Below, piece after piece: positions 1 through 6,673 of a DNA stretch of 7,229 bases. Position numbers and translations under genes: made by a program. The stretch comes from Rhodospirillales bacterium (GTDB lineage Bacteria > Pseudomonadota > Alphaproteobacteria > UBA828), in contig JAPOPO010000589.1 of the NCBI GenBank assembly GCA_026712885.1, positions 1 to 7,229 on the forward strand. The letters run 5' to 3'. Numbering within the stretch: position 1 is the stretch's first letter; every line of letters starts with the position of its first letter. The notes beneath the pieces are model-generated. The model worked only from the letters and a program-made list of their open reading frames with translations. It had not been told where the DNA came from and made no database searches.

Positions 1-47
1 GGGTAGGACGGCCCCCTGAGTCGCACCAAAATCCGCCGCCCAGAGGG

Positions 48-132
48 GGTGGCTACCTCGGTGAGAGGGGGTGGCTACCTTGTGAGAATCGGTGGCTACC
101 TTGAGTGAGAATGGGTGGCTACCATCGTGAGA
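48..132. repeat. Four tandem ~22 bp repeats, possible IS21-like terminal repeats
   Basis: GGTGGCTACC occurs four times (48-57, 70-79, 91-100, 114-123) at spacings of 22, 21 and 23 bp. Each copy is followed 3-4 bp later by GTGAGA (61-66, 82-87, 105-110, 127-132). Multiple short repeats of this size at an element's end are characteristic of the IS21 family, where they are thought to bind the transposase, and related GTGGCC/GTGAT-type arrays occur in alphaproteobacterial members. No istA/istB sequence is in the window, so the body of such an element would lie to the left. The TTAGGCA at 133-139 could be its outer tip, since IS21 ends finish in CA, but this is a guess. The repeat is seen directly; the IS assignment is inference. 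Confidence 0.5.
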
Positions 133-344
133 TTAGGCACGCAACGGGGCTGGACGGTGGAGACTTCCATTGGCAGCGAGGGAGCGGACGATGGGACGCG
201 GGCAGGCTACCGCCGTTACGGTCCCCCTGCGTGCCCTGCGGCGGGACCGTCTCTCACCCGATACACGCCGCGCAGAGCGCCGCGTGTCACAATGCCTATG
301 CGTGTGTGTTATACTAATAGTGATATAGGTCCCAAATATGTACC

Positions 345-544
345 CTATAGTTATCAATTGGCTACTCTATAGTTATCAATTAGCTAAAGGTCACTCAATC
401 ATTATTCTTTGATTTATTTTGTTGATGAATCAAAAATACATCTCTCCTGCTTTGGCTATCCTATGGCTATCAATTGGCTACATATCACTCAATCATTAGT
501 CCCAGATTTATTTTTTGATGAATCAAAAATCCAACTCTCCTGCT
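345..544. repeat. Tandem direct duplication (~85 bp, 94 bp period) in AT-rich island
   Basis: Copy A (367-451) and copy B (461-544) align along their whole length at a constant 94 bp offset, with scattered substitutions and one base missing from a T-run in B. Both start with CTATRGYTATCAATTRGCTA, share TCACTCAATCATTA (391-404 and 485-498), and end with GATTTATTTT...GATGAATCAAAAAT followed by CTCTCCTGCT. A third copy of the leading 20-mer lies at 345-364, 22 bp before copy A. The unit is not recognised. Iteron-like replication repeats, a decayed mobile element or a duplicated promoter region are all possible. No replication initiator gene is nearby. Confidence 0.75.
512..529. promoter_or_regulatory. 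Perfect AT-rich dyad, possible operator
   Basis: TTTTTGAT-GA-ATCAAAAA is a perfect 8 bp inverted repeat with a 2 bp centre. The inner core TTGATGAATCAA is preserved in the other copy of the duplication at 422-433, where the outer bases have diverged. The size and symmetry fit a dimeric regulator's site, but no cognate regulator can be named. It lies about 230 bp before the cyclase start, so a link to that gene is speculative. Confidence 0.3.
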
Positions 545-660
545 CCGGCCCGCGCAGGCGTCAAGCGGCGCGTCAGCAGGTATCTCGCGCACGGGATATT
601 CGCCGCCGCGCGCATGACCCTGCGGGCTTGGGCGGCCGTGTTCCGCGCCCGCGACCTTTC

Positions 661-674
661 AGTCGCGAGCGACT
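661..674. promoter_or_regulatory. Perfect short dyad upstream of the cyclase gene
   Basis: AGTCGC-GA-GCGACT is a perfect 6 bp inverted repeat with a 2 bp centre, 86 bp before the cyclase start codon. A second, smaller dyad (ATACC at 719-723, GGTAT at 730-734) sits closer to the gene. Either could be an operator in the leader region, but short dyads arise easily in GC-rich DNA. No good sigma-70 -35/-10 pair was identified. Confidence 0.2.
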
Positions 675-760
675 CAATTCGCTTCAGTTGGCGCAGGCGC
701 TGCGATAGGCTTCAGGCAATACCATGGACGGTATGCACCATGACGCTATTGGGGGACACC

Positions 761-1714
761 ATGCGCAAACTCCTTTCCACAACCGTCGCGGCCGCGGCGC
801 TGGCGTTCGCGGCACCGGCGCTCGCAGGCAGCGTCACCATCGACCTCACGCATCCGATCCCGACCTTCCACCCGACGGATGGCGATCCGATGACGCCGGA
901 CCTCAGCAAGCCCTGGCTCGACAGCACGCCGATCCCGAGCTTCGGCCAGCAGGCGGTCTTCTCGATCTCGCAATTTCCCACCAACCAGGGGCACTTCGAT
1001 CTCGGCCGGATCGTGCTCGCCGAGCATCACGGCACGCACCTGGACACGCCGGGCCACTACATCAACAACGAGGGCTCCATGGAGGCCGCCGGCATGGCGC
1101 CGGGCGATCGCAAGCTCGCCCATCAGCTCACCTCCGACGACCTGATCGGGCCGGCGGTGGTGATCGACATCAGCGGCCGGGTGCAGGCGGAGCTCGACGG
1201 GAACGGCGGCGTGCCGAGCAACGATGCCGCCGTGACGGACTTCTCCAACGGCTCGGGCAACGTGGTGGGCGCGGACGATATCGACGCCGTGGCGGACCGG
1301 GTCGCGGACGGGGTGTTTCTCGTCCTCAACCTCGGCTGGTCCGACTTCTACTTCCAGGGCGCCGACTTCGTGAACGACCCCTACATCAACGGCTGGAACC
1401 ATCCGGGCATGAACCGGGCCGCCGTGGATCGTCTGATCGAGATCATGGAGGAGAAGGGCGTCAGGATCGCCGGCATCATCGCCGACAATATCGGCATCGA
1501 GAGCGGCCAGAGCGCCATCGGCGACGACGACAAGTGGTCCAACTCCTGGCACGCGCACGTGCGCCTGCTGCAGCGCGGCATCCTGTTCGTGGAGAACGCG
1601 ACCAACCTGGGCCAGGTGGCGATGGCGGGCGACTGCACCATCGTGGTCGGCGCGCCGAAGCACGTGCGCGGCACCGGCGGGCCGTCGCGGGTGATGGCGA
1701 TCTGCAGCGGCTGA
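761..1714 (+). CDS. Exported cyclase-family (kynurenine formamidase-like) metal-dependent hydrolase
   Basis: This 317-residue protein belongs to the cyclase family (Pfam PF04199), which includes bacterial kynurenine formamidase KynB, isatin hydrolase and polyketide cyclases. The signature HGTHLDTPGH lies at residues 90-99. By family analogy its His and Asp residues bind the metal, and E278 in the ENATNL segment matches the conserved late glutamate. HPG (214-216) and the IIADNIGIESG segment also fit. Residues 1-22 form a Sec signal peptide (RK, hydrophobic A/L stretch, cut after ALA), so the mature enzyme is probably periplasmic, whereas KynB is cytoplasmic. It is longer than the ~210-residue KynB, with extra sequence around 30-85 and 140-175. 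The start is chosen because it begins the signal peptide and follows GGGGGA at 751-756; an in-frame ATG at 740 and a frame open back to 515 add only implausible sequence. The gene converges on the HEAT gene with 13 bp between stops and no visible terminator. The substrate cannot be deduced; no kynurenine-pathway gene is nearby. Confidence 0.88.
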   Translation: MRKLLSTTVAAAALAFAAPALAGSVTIDLTHPIPTFHPTDGDPMTPDLSKPWLDSTPIPSFGQQAVFSISQFPTNQGHFDLGRIVLAEHHGTHLDTPGHYINNEGSMEAAGMAPGDRKLAHQLTSDDLIGPAVVIDISGRVQAELDGNGGVPSNDAAVTDFSNGSGNVVGADDIDAVADRVADGVFLVLNLGWSDFYFQGADFVNDPYINGWNHPGMNRAAVDRLIEIMEEKGVRIAGIIADNIGIESGQSAIGDDDKWSNSWHAHVRLLQRGILFVENATNLGQVAMAGDCTIVVGAPKHVRGTGGPSRVMAICSG

Positions 1715-1727
1715 GGGGCGAGGCGGG

Positions 1728-3299
1728 TCAGGGCTCGCCGGTGGCAGGGAGGAGAGTCAGCGCATAGGCCGCCGCCTCGCGCACGGCGCCCGAGCGGTCG
1801 TCCGCCGCCAGCGTTTCGAGCGCGGCGCGGGCGGCGGGCTCGCGCAGGTAGCCGAGCGCCAGCGCGGCCTCCTTGCGAACCAGGGCGTGGGCATCGTCCA
1901 GCGCGGAGAGCAGCGCCGGGGCGCTCGCGTGGTCGTGCAGCAGGCCGAGCACCCGCGCCGCCATCATGCGGACGTCGGCCGACGGGTCCCCACCGAGCAA
2001 CGGCCTGATCCGATCCTCCGCCCCGGGCGCGTCCAGCACGCCGAGCGAGCGGACCGCGACCGCCCGCAGCCGCGCATCCCGCTCGCCGATCCCGCCGGGC
2101 CCGAGCAGCAGGTCCCGCGCGGCCTCGCGCGCCGACCCGCTCGCATAGCCGAGGCCATAGAGCGCGATGCGCCGGCGCTGGTAGATGGCGGCGGCGATCT
2201 CCACGCCGGCGGTCGAATCGCGCGCCATCGCGAGCGGCTCCGCAGCCTCCAGCAAAGCCGCCGTGGCCTTCGACGCATCGAGGGCGACGGCCGCCCGCAA
2301 CGCGCGGACCTGCAGGCTGAGCGTCGCAACGGTCCTCAGACGGTCCGCCGCGAGCGCATCGGCCGAGCGGCCGGCCAGCGCCGCCGCCTCGCGCTGAGCC
2401 AGCGCCGCCAGGGCCGGGGCGGCACTCGTCACGCCGAGGGACTGCAGCCCGTCCACCGCGACGTAGCGCACGGCCGGGACCGGATCCTCCAGCAGGGCGA
2501 GCAGCGTCCCCGCGGCTTCGCCATCGCGGCTCGCCCCGAGCGCAACCGCGATCGCCGCCCGCAAGCGCGGGTCACCCGTGCGGTCGAGGGCAGCCGAAAG
2601 CGCCTCGGTCGCCGCCGGAGCACGCAACTCGGCGAGAGCGCGGAGCGCGACGAACCGCTCGGCGTCGCCGGCCGCGGTTTCGAACGCATTCAGCACGGGC
2701 GCTACCGCAGCATCCGATCCGGTGCGGCCGAGCGCGAGAAGCGCCCGCCCGCGCAGCACTGGGTCCGCGTCGGCGCGGAGCAGGCCCATGAGCGCCACGA
2801 CGGCGCGCTCGTCGTCGAAGCGTCCCAGCGCTTCGACGGCATGGTCGCGGACCAGGGCGTCTGTCGTCCGGCCCAGCGTGTCGAGCACGATCTCCAGGGC
2901 GCGCGCGGAGCCGAGACTGCCGAGCGCCTCGACACAGTGCGCCCGGATCGGCGCGGAACTCTCCTCCGTCAGGCAGATCGCAAGCCTCGGCAAGGCCTCC
3001 GTCGCCCCGAGCTGGCCGAGCGCGACATAGAGCGCTTGCCTGACCCCGCCGTCGGGCTCCGGTACGGCCAGGCGATCGAGCAGTGGCAGGATCGCCTCAG
3101 GTTGTCCCCGGAAGCCGAGGGAATGGGCGGCCTGTTCGCGGATCGCCGGGCTCTCGAAGGAAAGCGCCTCGATCAGGGTCTCGAACGGGACAGCGCCATG
3201 CTCCCAGCCGTTGGCGAGCGCCGGGCGCGGCGCCCAGGCCAGCAGGATCAGGGCGAGCGCGACGACGGCGCCCCCTGCGGGATACCGTTTGCCTACCAT
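1728..3299 (-). CDS. Secreted HEAT-repeat protein
   Basis: This 523-residue protein is built almost entirely of ~31-residue alpha-helical HEAT repeats of the PBS-lyase/E-Z type. Each shows a pattern like D..VR..AA.ALG.LG...A...L...L. About eight tandem repeats cover residues ~40-300. A less regular helical stretch (~300-405) follows, and three to four more repeats run to ~515. Residues 1-29 look like a Sec signal peptide (KR, hydrophobic ALALILLAW, cut after ALA). There is no lipobox cysteine, so a soluble periplasmic or extracellular location is likely. HEAT arrays act as protein-binding scaffolds; nothing identifies an enzyme activity or partner. The gene follows the LuxR-type regulator by 68 bp on the same strand, so co-transcription is possible. 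No Shine-Dalgarno motif is visible before the chosen ATG, and a five-codon out-of-frame mini-ORF (from 3310) overlaps the start, so translation initiation may be weak. No alternative ATG would keep the signal peptide. Confidence 0.82.
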   Translation of the reverse strand: MVGKRYPAGGAVVALALILLAWAPRPALANGWEHGAVPFETLIEALSFESPAIREQAAHSLGFRGQPEAILPLLDRLAVPEPDGGVRQALYVALGQLGATEALPRLAICLTEESSAPIRAHCVEALGSLGSARALEIVLDTLGRTTDALVRDHAVEALGRFDDERAVVALMGLLRADADPVLRGRALLALGRTGSDAAVAPVLNAFETAAGDAERFVALRALAELRAPAATEALSAALDRTGDPRLRAAIAVALGASRDGEAAGTLLALLEDPVPAVRYVAVDGLQSLGVTSAAPALAALAQREAAALAGRSADALAADRLRTVATLSLQVRALRAAVALDASKATAALLEAAEPLAMARDSTAGVEIAAAIYQRRRIALYGLGYASGSAREAARDLLLGPGGIGERDARLRAVAVRSLGVLDAPGAEDRIRPLLGGDPSADVRMMAARVLGLLHDHASAPALLSALDDAHALVRKEAALALGYLREPAARAALETLAADDRSGAVREAAAYALTLLPATGEP

Positions 3300-3367
3300 G
3301 CAGCCAGCATGTCAAAGCCCGCTCGGCCGCGCCACCGCGCGCCGGCTGCGTCGGGCGACCGCGAGCT

Positions 3368-4522
3368 CTACCGATGCCGAAGGTCTGGCAGACCGGCCAG
3401 CGCCAGCACCCGCTGCACCAGCTCGAACTGCCGGGAGATATGGTGCTTGTTGAAGATGTTCTTCATATGCCAGCGGATCGTGTTTTCCGTGCGACCCAGC
3501 GCCAGCGCGATGTCGCGCACGGTGTTGCCCTCGGCCAGCATCACCGTCACGCGGCTCTCCATCGGCGTGAGGTCGAGGGTCGCCGCCGCCAGCTCGGGAT
3601 CGATCCGCGTCTGGCCCCCCGGGTCCACGATCAGCGCGAGCGCGGCGACGCGTCGTGCACGGATGTCTGATCCCCCGTCGTCTACCGGGCTCAGGTGCAG
3701 CACGAGCCGAGGCAGATCGAGCGCGCGGCTCACCAGCATCGAGCCGCTGACGCCTTGGCCGCCGAAGAGCGGCAGCGCCTTGGCCAGCAGCCCCTGAAGC
3801 GCGGCGTTGTCCGCCGGCGCGCGGGCGTGGAGGCACCCGTTCTGGTCGCTCAGTCCGTCCCCCCGCCGCAGCAGAAAGCGGGCACGGTCGTTCGCCTCGA
3901 CGATGCGGCCGCGCCGGTCCAGCTGGATGACGCCGGACCTATTGTTGTCGAGGAGCGCGGTCAGCGACGCGCCGAGCGTGCCTGCTTCGAACAGCGCGTG
4001 CCGGACCCGCACGTACTGGCGGATGTGCGGCAGAAGGCGCTCGATCAGGCCGGTCTGGGCGGGCGACCAACCGTCCTCGCCGGCCGGGTCGGCGATCGTC
4101 CAGATGATGCGCGAGCCGTTCGGCCCGTCCAGGCGCACGGTGAGGCCGTCCTGGGTGTCTGACTGGGGCAGCGCCTCGTTGAAGGTCGCGGAGCTCTTCG
4201 CCTCCTGCTCCGTGTAGAGAGAGCGGACCTGAACCAGCCGACTGTCCGGCAGGTACCTGAGGCGCGGGATGCGCTCGTCGCGGGGGTAATAGTCGGCGAA
4301 ATACCGGCGCTCCCACTCCTCGTGGCGCTGACCGCGATAACAAAGCCTCGCCATGTAAATCTCGGCGTCCTCCTGGGAGCGCCCCTCTCCGAACACCAGC
4401 ATGTTGCCCTTCGCCCCGCAGGCGTCGTCGATCAGGGCGGAGGCCGCCTCCCACCGGGCGTCGTCGAGGGCGGCGTCGTGCAACGCTGCGACGATGCGGT
4501 CGAACGGGTCTTGCTGGCTCAT
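3368..4522 (-). CDS. LuxR-type HTH transcriptional regulator with PAS-like domain
   Basis: This 384-residue cytoplasmic DNA-binding regulator carries a GerE/LuxR helix-turn-helix at its C-terminus (~316-378). It begins LTPMESRVTVMLAEGNT and continues with a recognition helix around RTENTIRWHMKNIFNKH, then the common SRQFELVQ tail. A central segment (~188-300, including GVIQLDRRGRIVEAND) looks like a PAS fold and may sense a ligand. Residues 1-185 (starting DPFDRIVAALHDAALDDARW) match the N-terminal region common in alphaproteobacterial regulators of this architecture. There is no receiver domain with a phospho-acceptor Asp and no recognisable acyl-homoserine-lactone-binding domain, so it is probably neither a response regulator nor a quorum sensor. 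The start at 4522 is preferred over an upstream ATG at 4693, because the 57 added residues are Arg/Pro-rich and unlike protein; a weak GAGAG precedes it. It lies divergent to the Slam-like gene and upstream of the HEAT gene, the likeliest targets by position only. Confidence 0.88.
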   Translation of the reverse strand: MSQQDPFDRIVAALHDAALDDARWEAASALIDDACGAKGNMLVFGEGRSQEDAEIYMARLCYRGQRHEEWERRYFADYYPRDERIPRLRYLPDSRLVQVRSLYTEQEAKSSATFNEALPQSDTQDGLTVRLDGPNGSRIIWTIADPAGEDGWSPAQTGLIERLLPHIRQYVRVRHALFEAGTLGASLTALLDNNRSGVIQLDRRGRIVEANDRARFLLRRGDGLSDQNGCLHARAPADNAALQGLLAKALPLFGGQGVSGSMLVSRALDLPRLVLHLSPVDDGGSDIRARRVAALALIVDPGGQTRIDPELAAATLDLTPMESRVTVMLAEGNTVRDIALALGRTENTIRWHMKNIFNKHHISRQFELVQRVLALAGLPDLRHR

Positions 4523-4866
4523 GGCGCTGCTCTCGGTCGATGGTGGCGTCTCGTCTCCCCTCGCCCGGAGCGTCGTGCCGCCGCCCGTCGTCCGCGCGCG
4601 CCAGGCAGGTCTCCGAGGCACAGGATTCCATATGGGGAGGCGCGGGCCGCTCCCCCGATGCCTGCCCGGAGAATCGTTAGGCCGGCCGCGCATTCCACCA
4701 ACTTGGGTGGGCTATGCGCGCCGCGCGAGCCCATAGACTTCGCCCGTTGACGTGAGACGGACCGGGCGCCGCACGCCAGAAGGGGCCCGGAACGGCGGTA
4801 GCCTGTCCGCAGCCTCCCGGTCCAACGGCAAGCACGATCCGGAAGCCGGCCTCCAGCGCGCAAATT

Positions 4867-4882
4867 CGTGGCGCCCGCCACG
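4867..4882. promoter_or_regulatory. Perfect 7 bp dyad upstream of Slam-like gene
   Basis: CGTGGCG-CC-CGCCACG is a perfect inverted repeat with a 2 bp centre, ending 86 bp before the Slam-like start codon. Its symmetry and placement suit a dimeric regulator. The divergent LuxR-type protein would be the natural candidate, but that pairing is inference. A GC-only palindrome of this size can also occur by chance at this base composition. Confidence 0.3.
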
Positions 4883-4957
4883 TCGAGCATGGCCTTATGA
4901 ACGCGCCTCAACTACATTCGTTTCGGCTCCCAAAGTCGGGGGCCGGCCACAACCAAC

Positions 4958-4962
4958 AAGGG
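4958..4962 (+). promoter_or_regulatory. Ribosome binding site deciding the Slam-like start
   Basis: AAGGG lies 6 bp before the ATG at 4969. It supports that start over the in-frame ATG at 4897, which has no purine-rich motif before it and would put 24 polar residues ahead of the signal peptide. Confidence 0.65.
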
Positions 4963-4968
4963 TTCACA

Positions 4969-6447
4969 ATGCCTCTCCCGTTGCTGTGCCGCACCGTCGC
5001 GGCCGCCGCCTGTCTCCTTCTTGCGCTGCCTGCCTGGGCCGCGGCCGACGAGACTGCGCCGCCCTTCCCTCCCGACAAGCCCGGCTTGATCGTCGTCGCC
5101 GAGGCGTCCGACGCGGCCGATACGGCCGATACGGCCGAGGCCCCCGGCGCGGCCACAACGCCGGTCGCCCCCGCCGCTGGGATGGAGGAGGCGCGCGCGC
5201 TGGTCGACGCCGGCCGCTTCGCCGAGGCGCTCGACATCCTGGGGCCGCTGGTCTCGGGCAACGTGGTCGAGGCCAACGCGCTCTTCCTCTACGGCCTCGC
5301 GGCCATGGGCGCGGCGCAGCATCCGCAAGTCTCCGACGAGAACCGCGAGGCCCTGTTCAACGAGGCGATCGGCGCCTTCCACGCCATGCTGGTCGAGGAG
5401 CCCGGCCTGATGCGGGTGCGGCTCGAGCTCGCGCGCGCCTTCTATCTCAAGGGCGAGGATGCGCTCGCCCGGCGCCACTTCATCCGCGTCCTCGCCGGCA
5501 ACCCGCCGGAGCCGGTGGTCGCCAACGTCCGCCGCTTCCTGAGCGAGATCGAGGGCCGCGGGCGCTGGAGCTACAGGATCGGCGGCGCGCTCGCGCCGGA
5601 CAGCAACATCGGCGGCACCTCGGACGAGCGCACCATCTACATCTTCAACCTGCCCTTCGAGCGGGACGTGGAGGAGCTCACCACCTCCGGCATCGGCGTC
5701 TCGATCTGGGGCGGCGCCGAGTATCAGAAGCCGCTGAGCGAGACGATCCGCATCCGCGCCGGCGCCGAGTTCGCCCGGCGGGAGTACGAGCGCTCCCAGT
5801 TCGACCAGCTCTTCGTCGGGACCCATCTCGGCCCACACTGGCAGATCGACGGCGACACGGGGCTCAGCGTGCTGGCGAGCGCCCGCCAGCGCTGGCTCGG
5901 CACCGCGCCCGACAATCGCGAGCTCGGCGCCCGCGTCGAGCTCAACCGCCGCCTCAGCCGCTCCCTCACGCTCGCCGCCTCCGCCTCCTGGCACGGGCGG
6001 CGCTACCGGACGCGCGACTACCTGGACGGGCCGCTGTTCGACGCCACGCTGCGCGCCTCCTGGATCGTGATGCCGACCGTGCGCCTGCAGTTCTCCGGCG
6101 GCACCGGGCGGGAACGCCCGACCGCGCTCCGCTGGCGCCCCCGCACCGAGTGGCTCGGCGCCGACCTCTCGCTGATCCTGCCGCTGGGCTTCAACGCAGG
6201 CCTCGGCGCCGAGGTGCGCCTTACCGATTACCATGAGAGCGCGGGCCGCTGGTTCCCGAACATCTCCGACGGCTCTGCGCGGGAGGACCGCACCCGCAGC
6301 ATCCGTGCTTCCGTTCACAACCGGGGCTTCACCCTCTTCGGCTTCAGCCCGGAGCTGGTGGTAATCCACGAGGAGCGCGAGACCAACGCCCAGCTCTACG
6401 ACTTCAAGCGCACCCGCGGCGAGATCCGCTTCGTGAGGCAGTTTTAG
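4969..6447 (+). CDS. Slam-like (surface lipoprotein assembly modifier, DUF560) outer-membrane protein
   Basis: This 492-residue protein has the Slam (PF04575) architecture: signal peptide (1-24, cut after AWA), Ala/Asp/Pro-rich linker (~25-70), TPR-like helices (~71-197, including ARALVDAGRFAEALDILGPL and RLELARAFYLKGEDALARRHF), then a beta-barrel (~198-492). The barrel opens with the family-typical RWSYRIGGALAPDSNIGG, continues as alternating amphipathic strands and ends in Phe, as outer-membrane proteins do for BAM recognition. In Neisseria, Slam proteins move lipoproteins such as TbpB and HpuA to the cell surface. Alphaproteobacterial homologues are mostly uncharacterised, so exact function is inferred. 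Slam substrates are often encoded next door, but no neighbour here has a lipobox. The linker contains a 9 bp triplication (5113-5139, encoding AAD-TAD-TAE). The stop lies 3 bp before the large inverted repeat, which could end transcription. The alternative reading, a porin-like TPR protein, is less likely given the domain order. Confidence 0.85.
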   Translation: MPLPLLCRTVAAAACLLLALPAWAAADETAPPFPPDKPGLIVVAEASDAADTADTAEAPGAATTPVAPAAGMEEARALVDAGRFAEALDILGPLVSGNVVEANALFLYGLAAMGAAQHPQVSDENREALFNEAIGAFHAMLVEEPGLMRVRLELARAFYLKGEDALARRHFIRVLAGNPPEPVVANVRRFLSEIEGRGRWSYRIGGALAPDSNIGGTSDERTIYIFNLPFERDVEELTTSGIGVSIWGGAEYQKPLSETIRIRAGAEFARREYERSQFDQLFVGTHLGPHWQIDGDTGLSVLASARQRWLGTAPDNRELGARVELNRRLSRSLTLAASASWHGRRYRTRDYLDGPLFDATLRASWIVMPTVRLQFSGGTGRERPTALRWRPRTEWLGADLSLILPLGFNAGLGAEVRLTDYHESAGRWFPNISDGSAREDRTRSIRASVHNRGFTLFGFSPELVVIHEERETNAQLYDFKRTRGEIRFVRQF

Positions 6448-6523
6448 GATTTCCCTCAGGCGCCGCGCCCGAGTCGTTTTCATTTCCCTCAGGCGCCGGG
6501 CGCTCACTCCGTTCGCTTGGCTA

Positions 6524-6574
6524 CGCGCTTCGCGCGCGGCGCAGTCGCGCCGGCCGGGCTGCTGCGCAGCCCGG
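6524..6574. repeat. Three consecutive hairpins, left arm of the inverted repeat
   Basis: Hairpin 1 is 6524-6536 (CGCGC, loop TTC, GCGCG). Hairpin 2 is 6537-6552 (CGGCGC, loop AGTC, GCGCCG). Hairpin 3 is 6554-6574 (CCGGGCTGC, loop TGC, GCAGCCCGG). All stems are perfect, and the hairpins are 0-1 bp apart. The arrangement resembles REP/BIME-type units or a structured RNA; which strand matters cannot be told from the sequence. Confidence 0.75.
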
Positions 6575-6673
6575 TCCCTGGAAGGGCAAATGCCTCGTCG
6601 GTCGCCGGGCGCGCTGCTTGTCATGAAGGGGCGCGCCGCGCCGCAACCAACGAGCTGTTCGTCCTCATAGGGA

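Larger units (their letters stand above)
133..760. other. Non-coding stretch with AT-rich island before the cyclase gene
   Basis: No convincing gene is seen here. Open frames exist, but they have the arginine/proline-rich composition of chance frames in GC-rich DNA or run through duplicated AT-rich sequence. Three zones differ in composition: 133-300 is GC-rich; about 305-540 is AT-rich (near one third G+C) and holds the direct repeats listed separately; 545-760 returns to GC-rich and leads into the cyclase start. The sharp composition change suggests that the AT-rich part is foreign or a regulatory relic. A TATACT hexamer at 310-315 resembles a -10 box, but no matching -35 was found. Confidence 0.6.
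4523..4968. other. Divergent intergenic region between regulator and Slam-like gene
   Basis: These 446 bp must carry the promoters of both divergent genes. No gene is supported: the frames crossing it are arginine-rich and lack ribosome-binding sites. No convincing sigma-70 promoter was found. A TTGACG at 4747-4752 lacks a matching -10. Two dyads are visible. One is an imperfect CCACC...GGTGG at 4695-4710 (6 bp centre); the other is a perfect dyad at 4867-4882, listed separately. No Fur-box-like sequence was seen, although some Slam systems serve iron uptake. Confidence 0.5.

Noticed and set aside
48..132. CRISPR array
   Set aside because: Repeats are only ~10 bp with spacings of 21-23 bp, and the intervening sequence is itself partly repeated; there are no unique spacers or cas genes.
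515..760. N-terminal extension of the cyclase to an ATG at 515
   Set aside because: It starts inside the AT-rich duplication, adds 82 Arg/Ser-rich residues before an obvious signal peptide, and has no ribosome-binding site; the GGGGGA-preceded ATG at 761 is far better.
1715..1727. Terminator between the convergent cyclase and HEAT genes
   Set aside because: The gap is only 13 bp and no stem-loop with a T-run is visible.
724..1767. Long open frames overlapping the cyclase (+ strand 724-1767 and - strand 746-1663)
   Set aside because: Their translations are Arg/Gly/Pro-rich or His/Val-rich shadows without domain patterns; the cyclase signature is in the other frame.
3310..3315. TTGACA -35 box on the - strand before the HEAT gene
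   Set aside because: The hexamer is perfect, but a properly spaced -10 would fall inside the coding region and reads GCAAAC, so it does not make a promoter for the annotated start.
1887..3797. 636-codon open frame on + opposite the HEAT and regulator genes
   Set aside because: Antisense shadow typical of GC-rich DNA, highly Arg-rich, and spanning two real genes on the other strand.
4523..4693. Upstream start for the LuxR-type regulator at 4693
   Set aside because: The added 57 residues are Arg/Pro/Gly-rich and unlike this family, which normally begins just before the DPFDRIVAALHDA-type segment.
4752..6236. Open frames of 494 codons (+) and 570 codons (- strand, 4912-6624) over the Slam-like gene
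   Set aside because: Compositional shadows; the Slam frame has the signal peptide, TPR pattern, barrel strands and terminal Phe.
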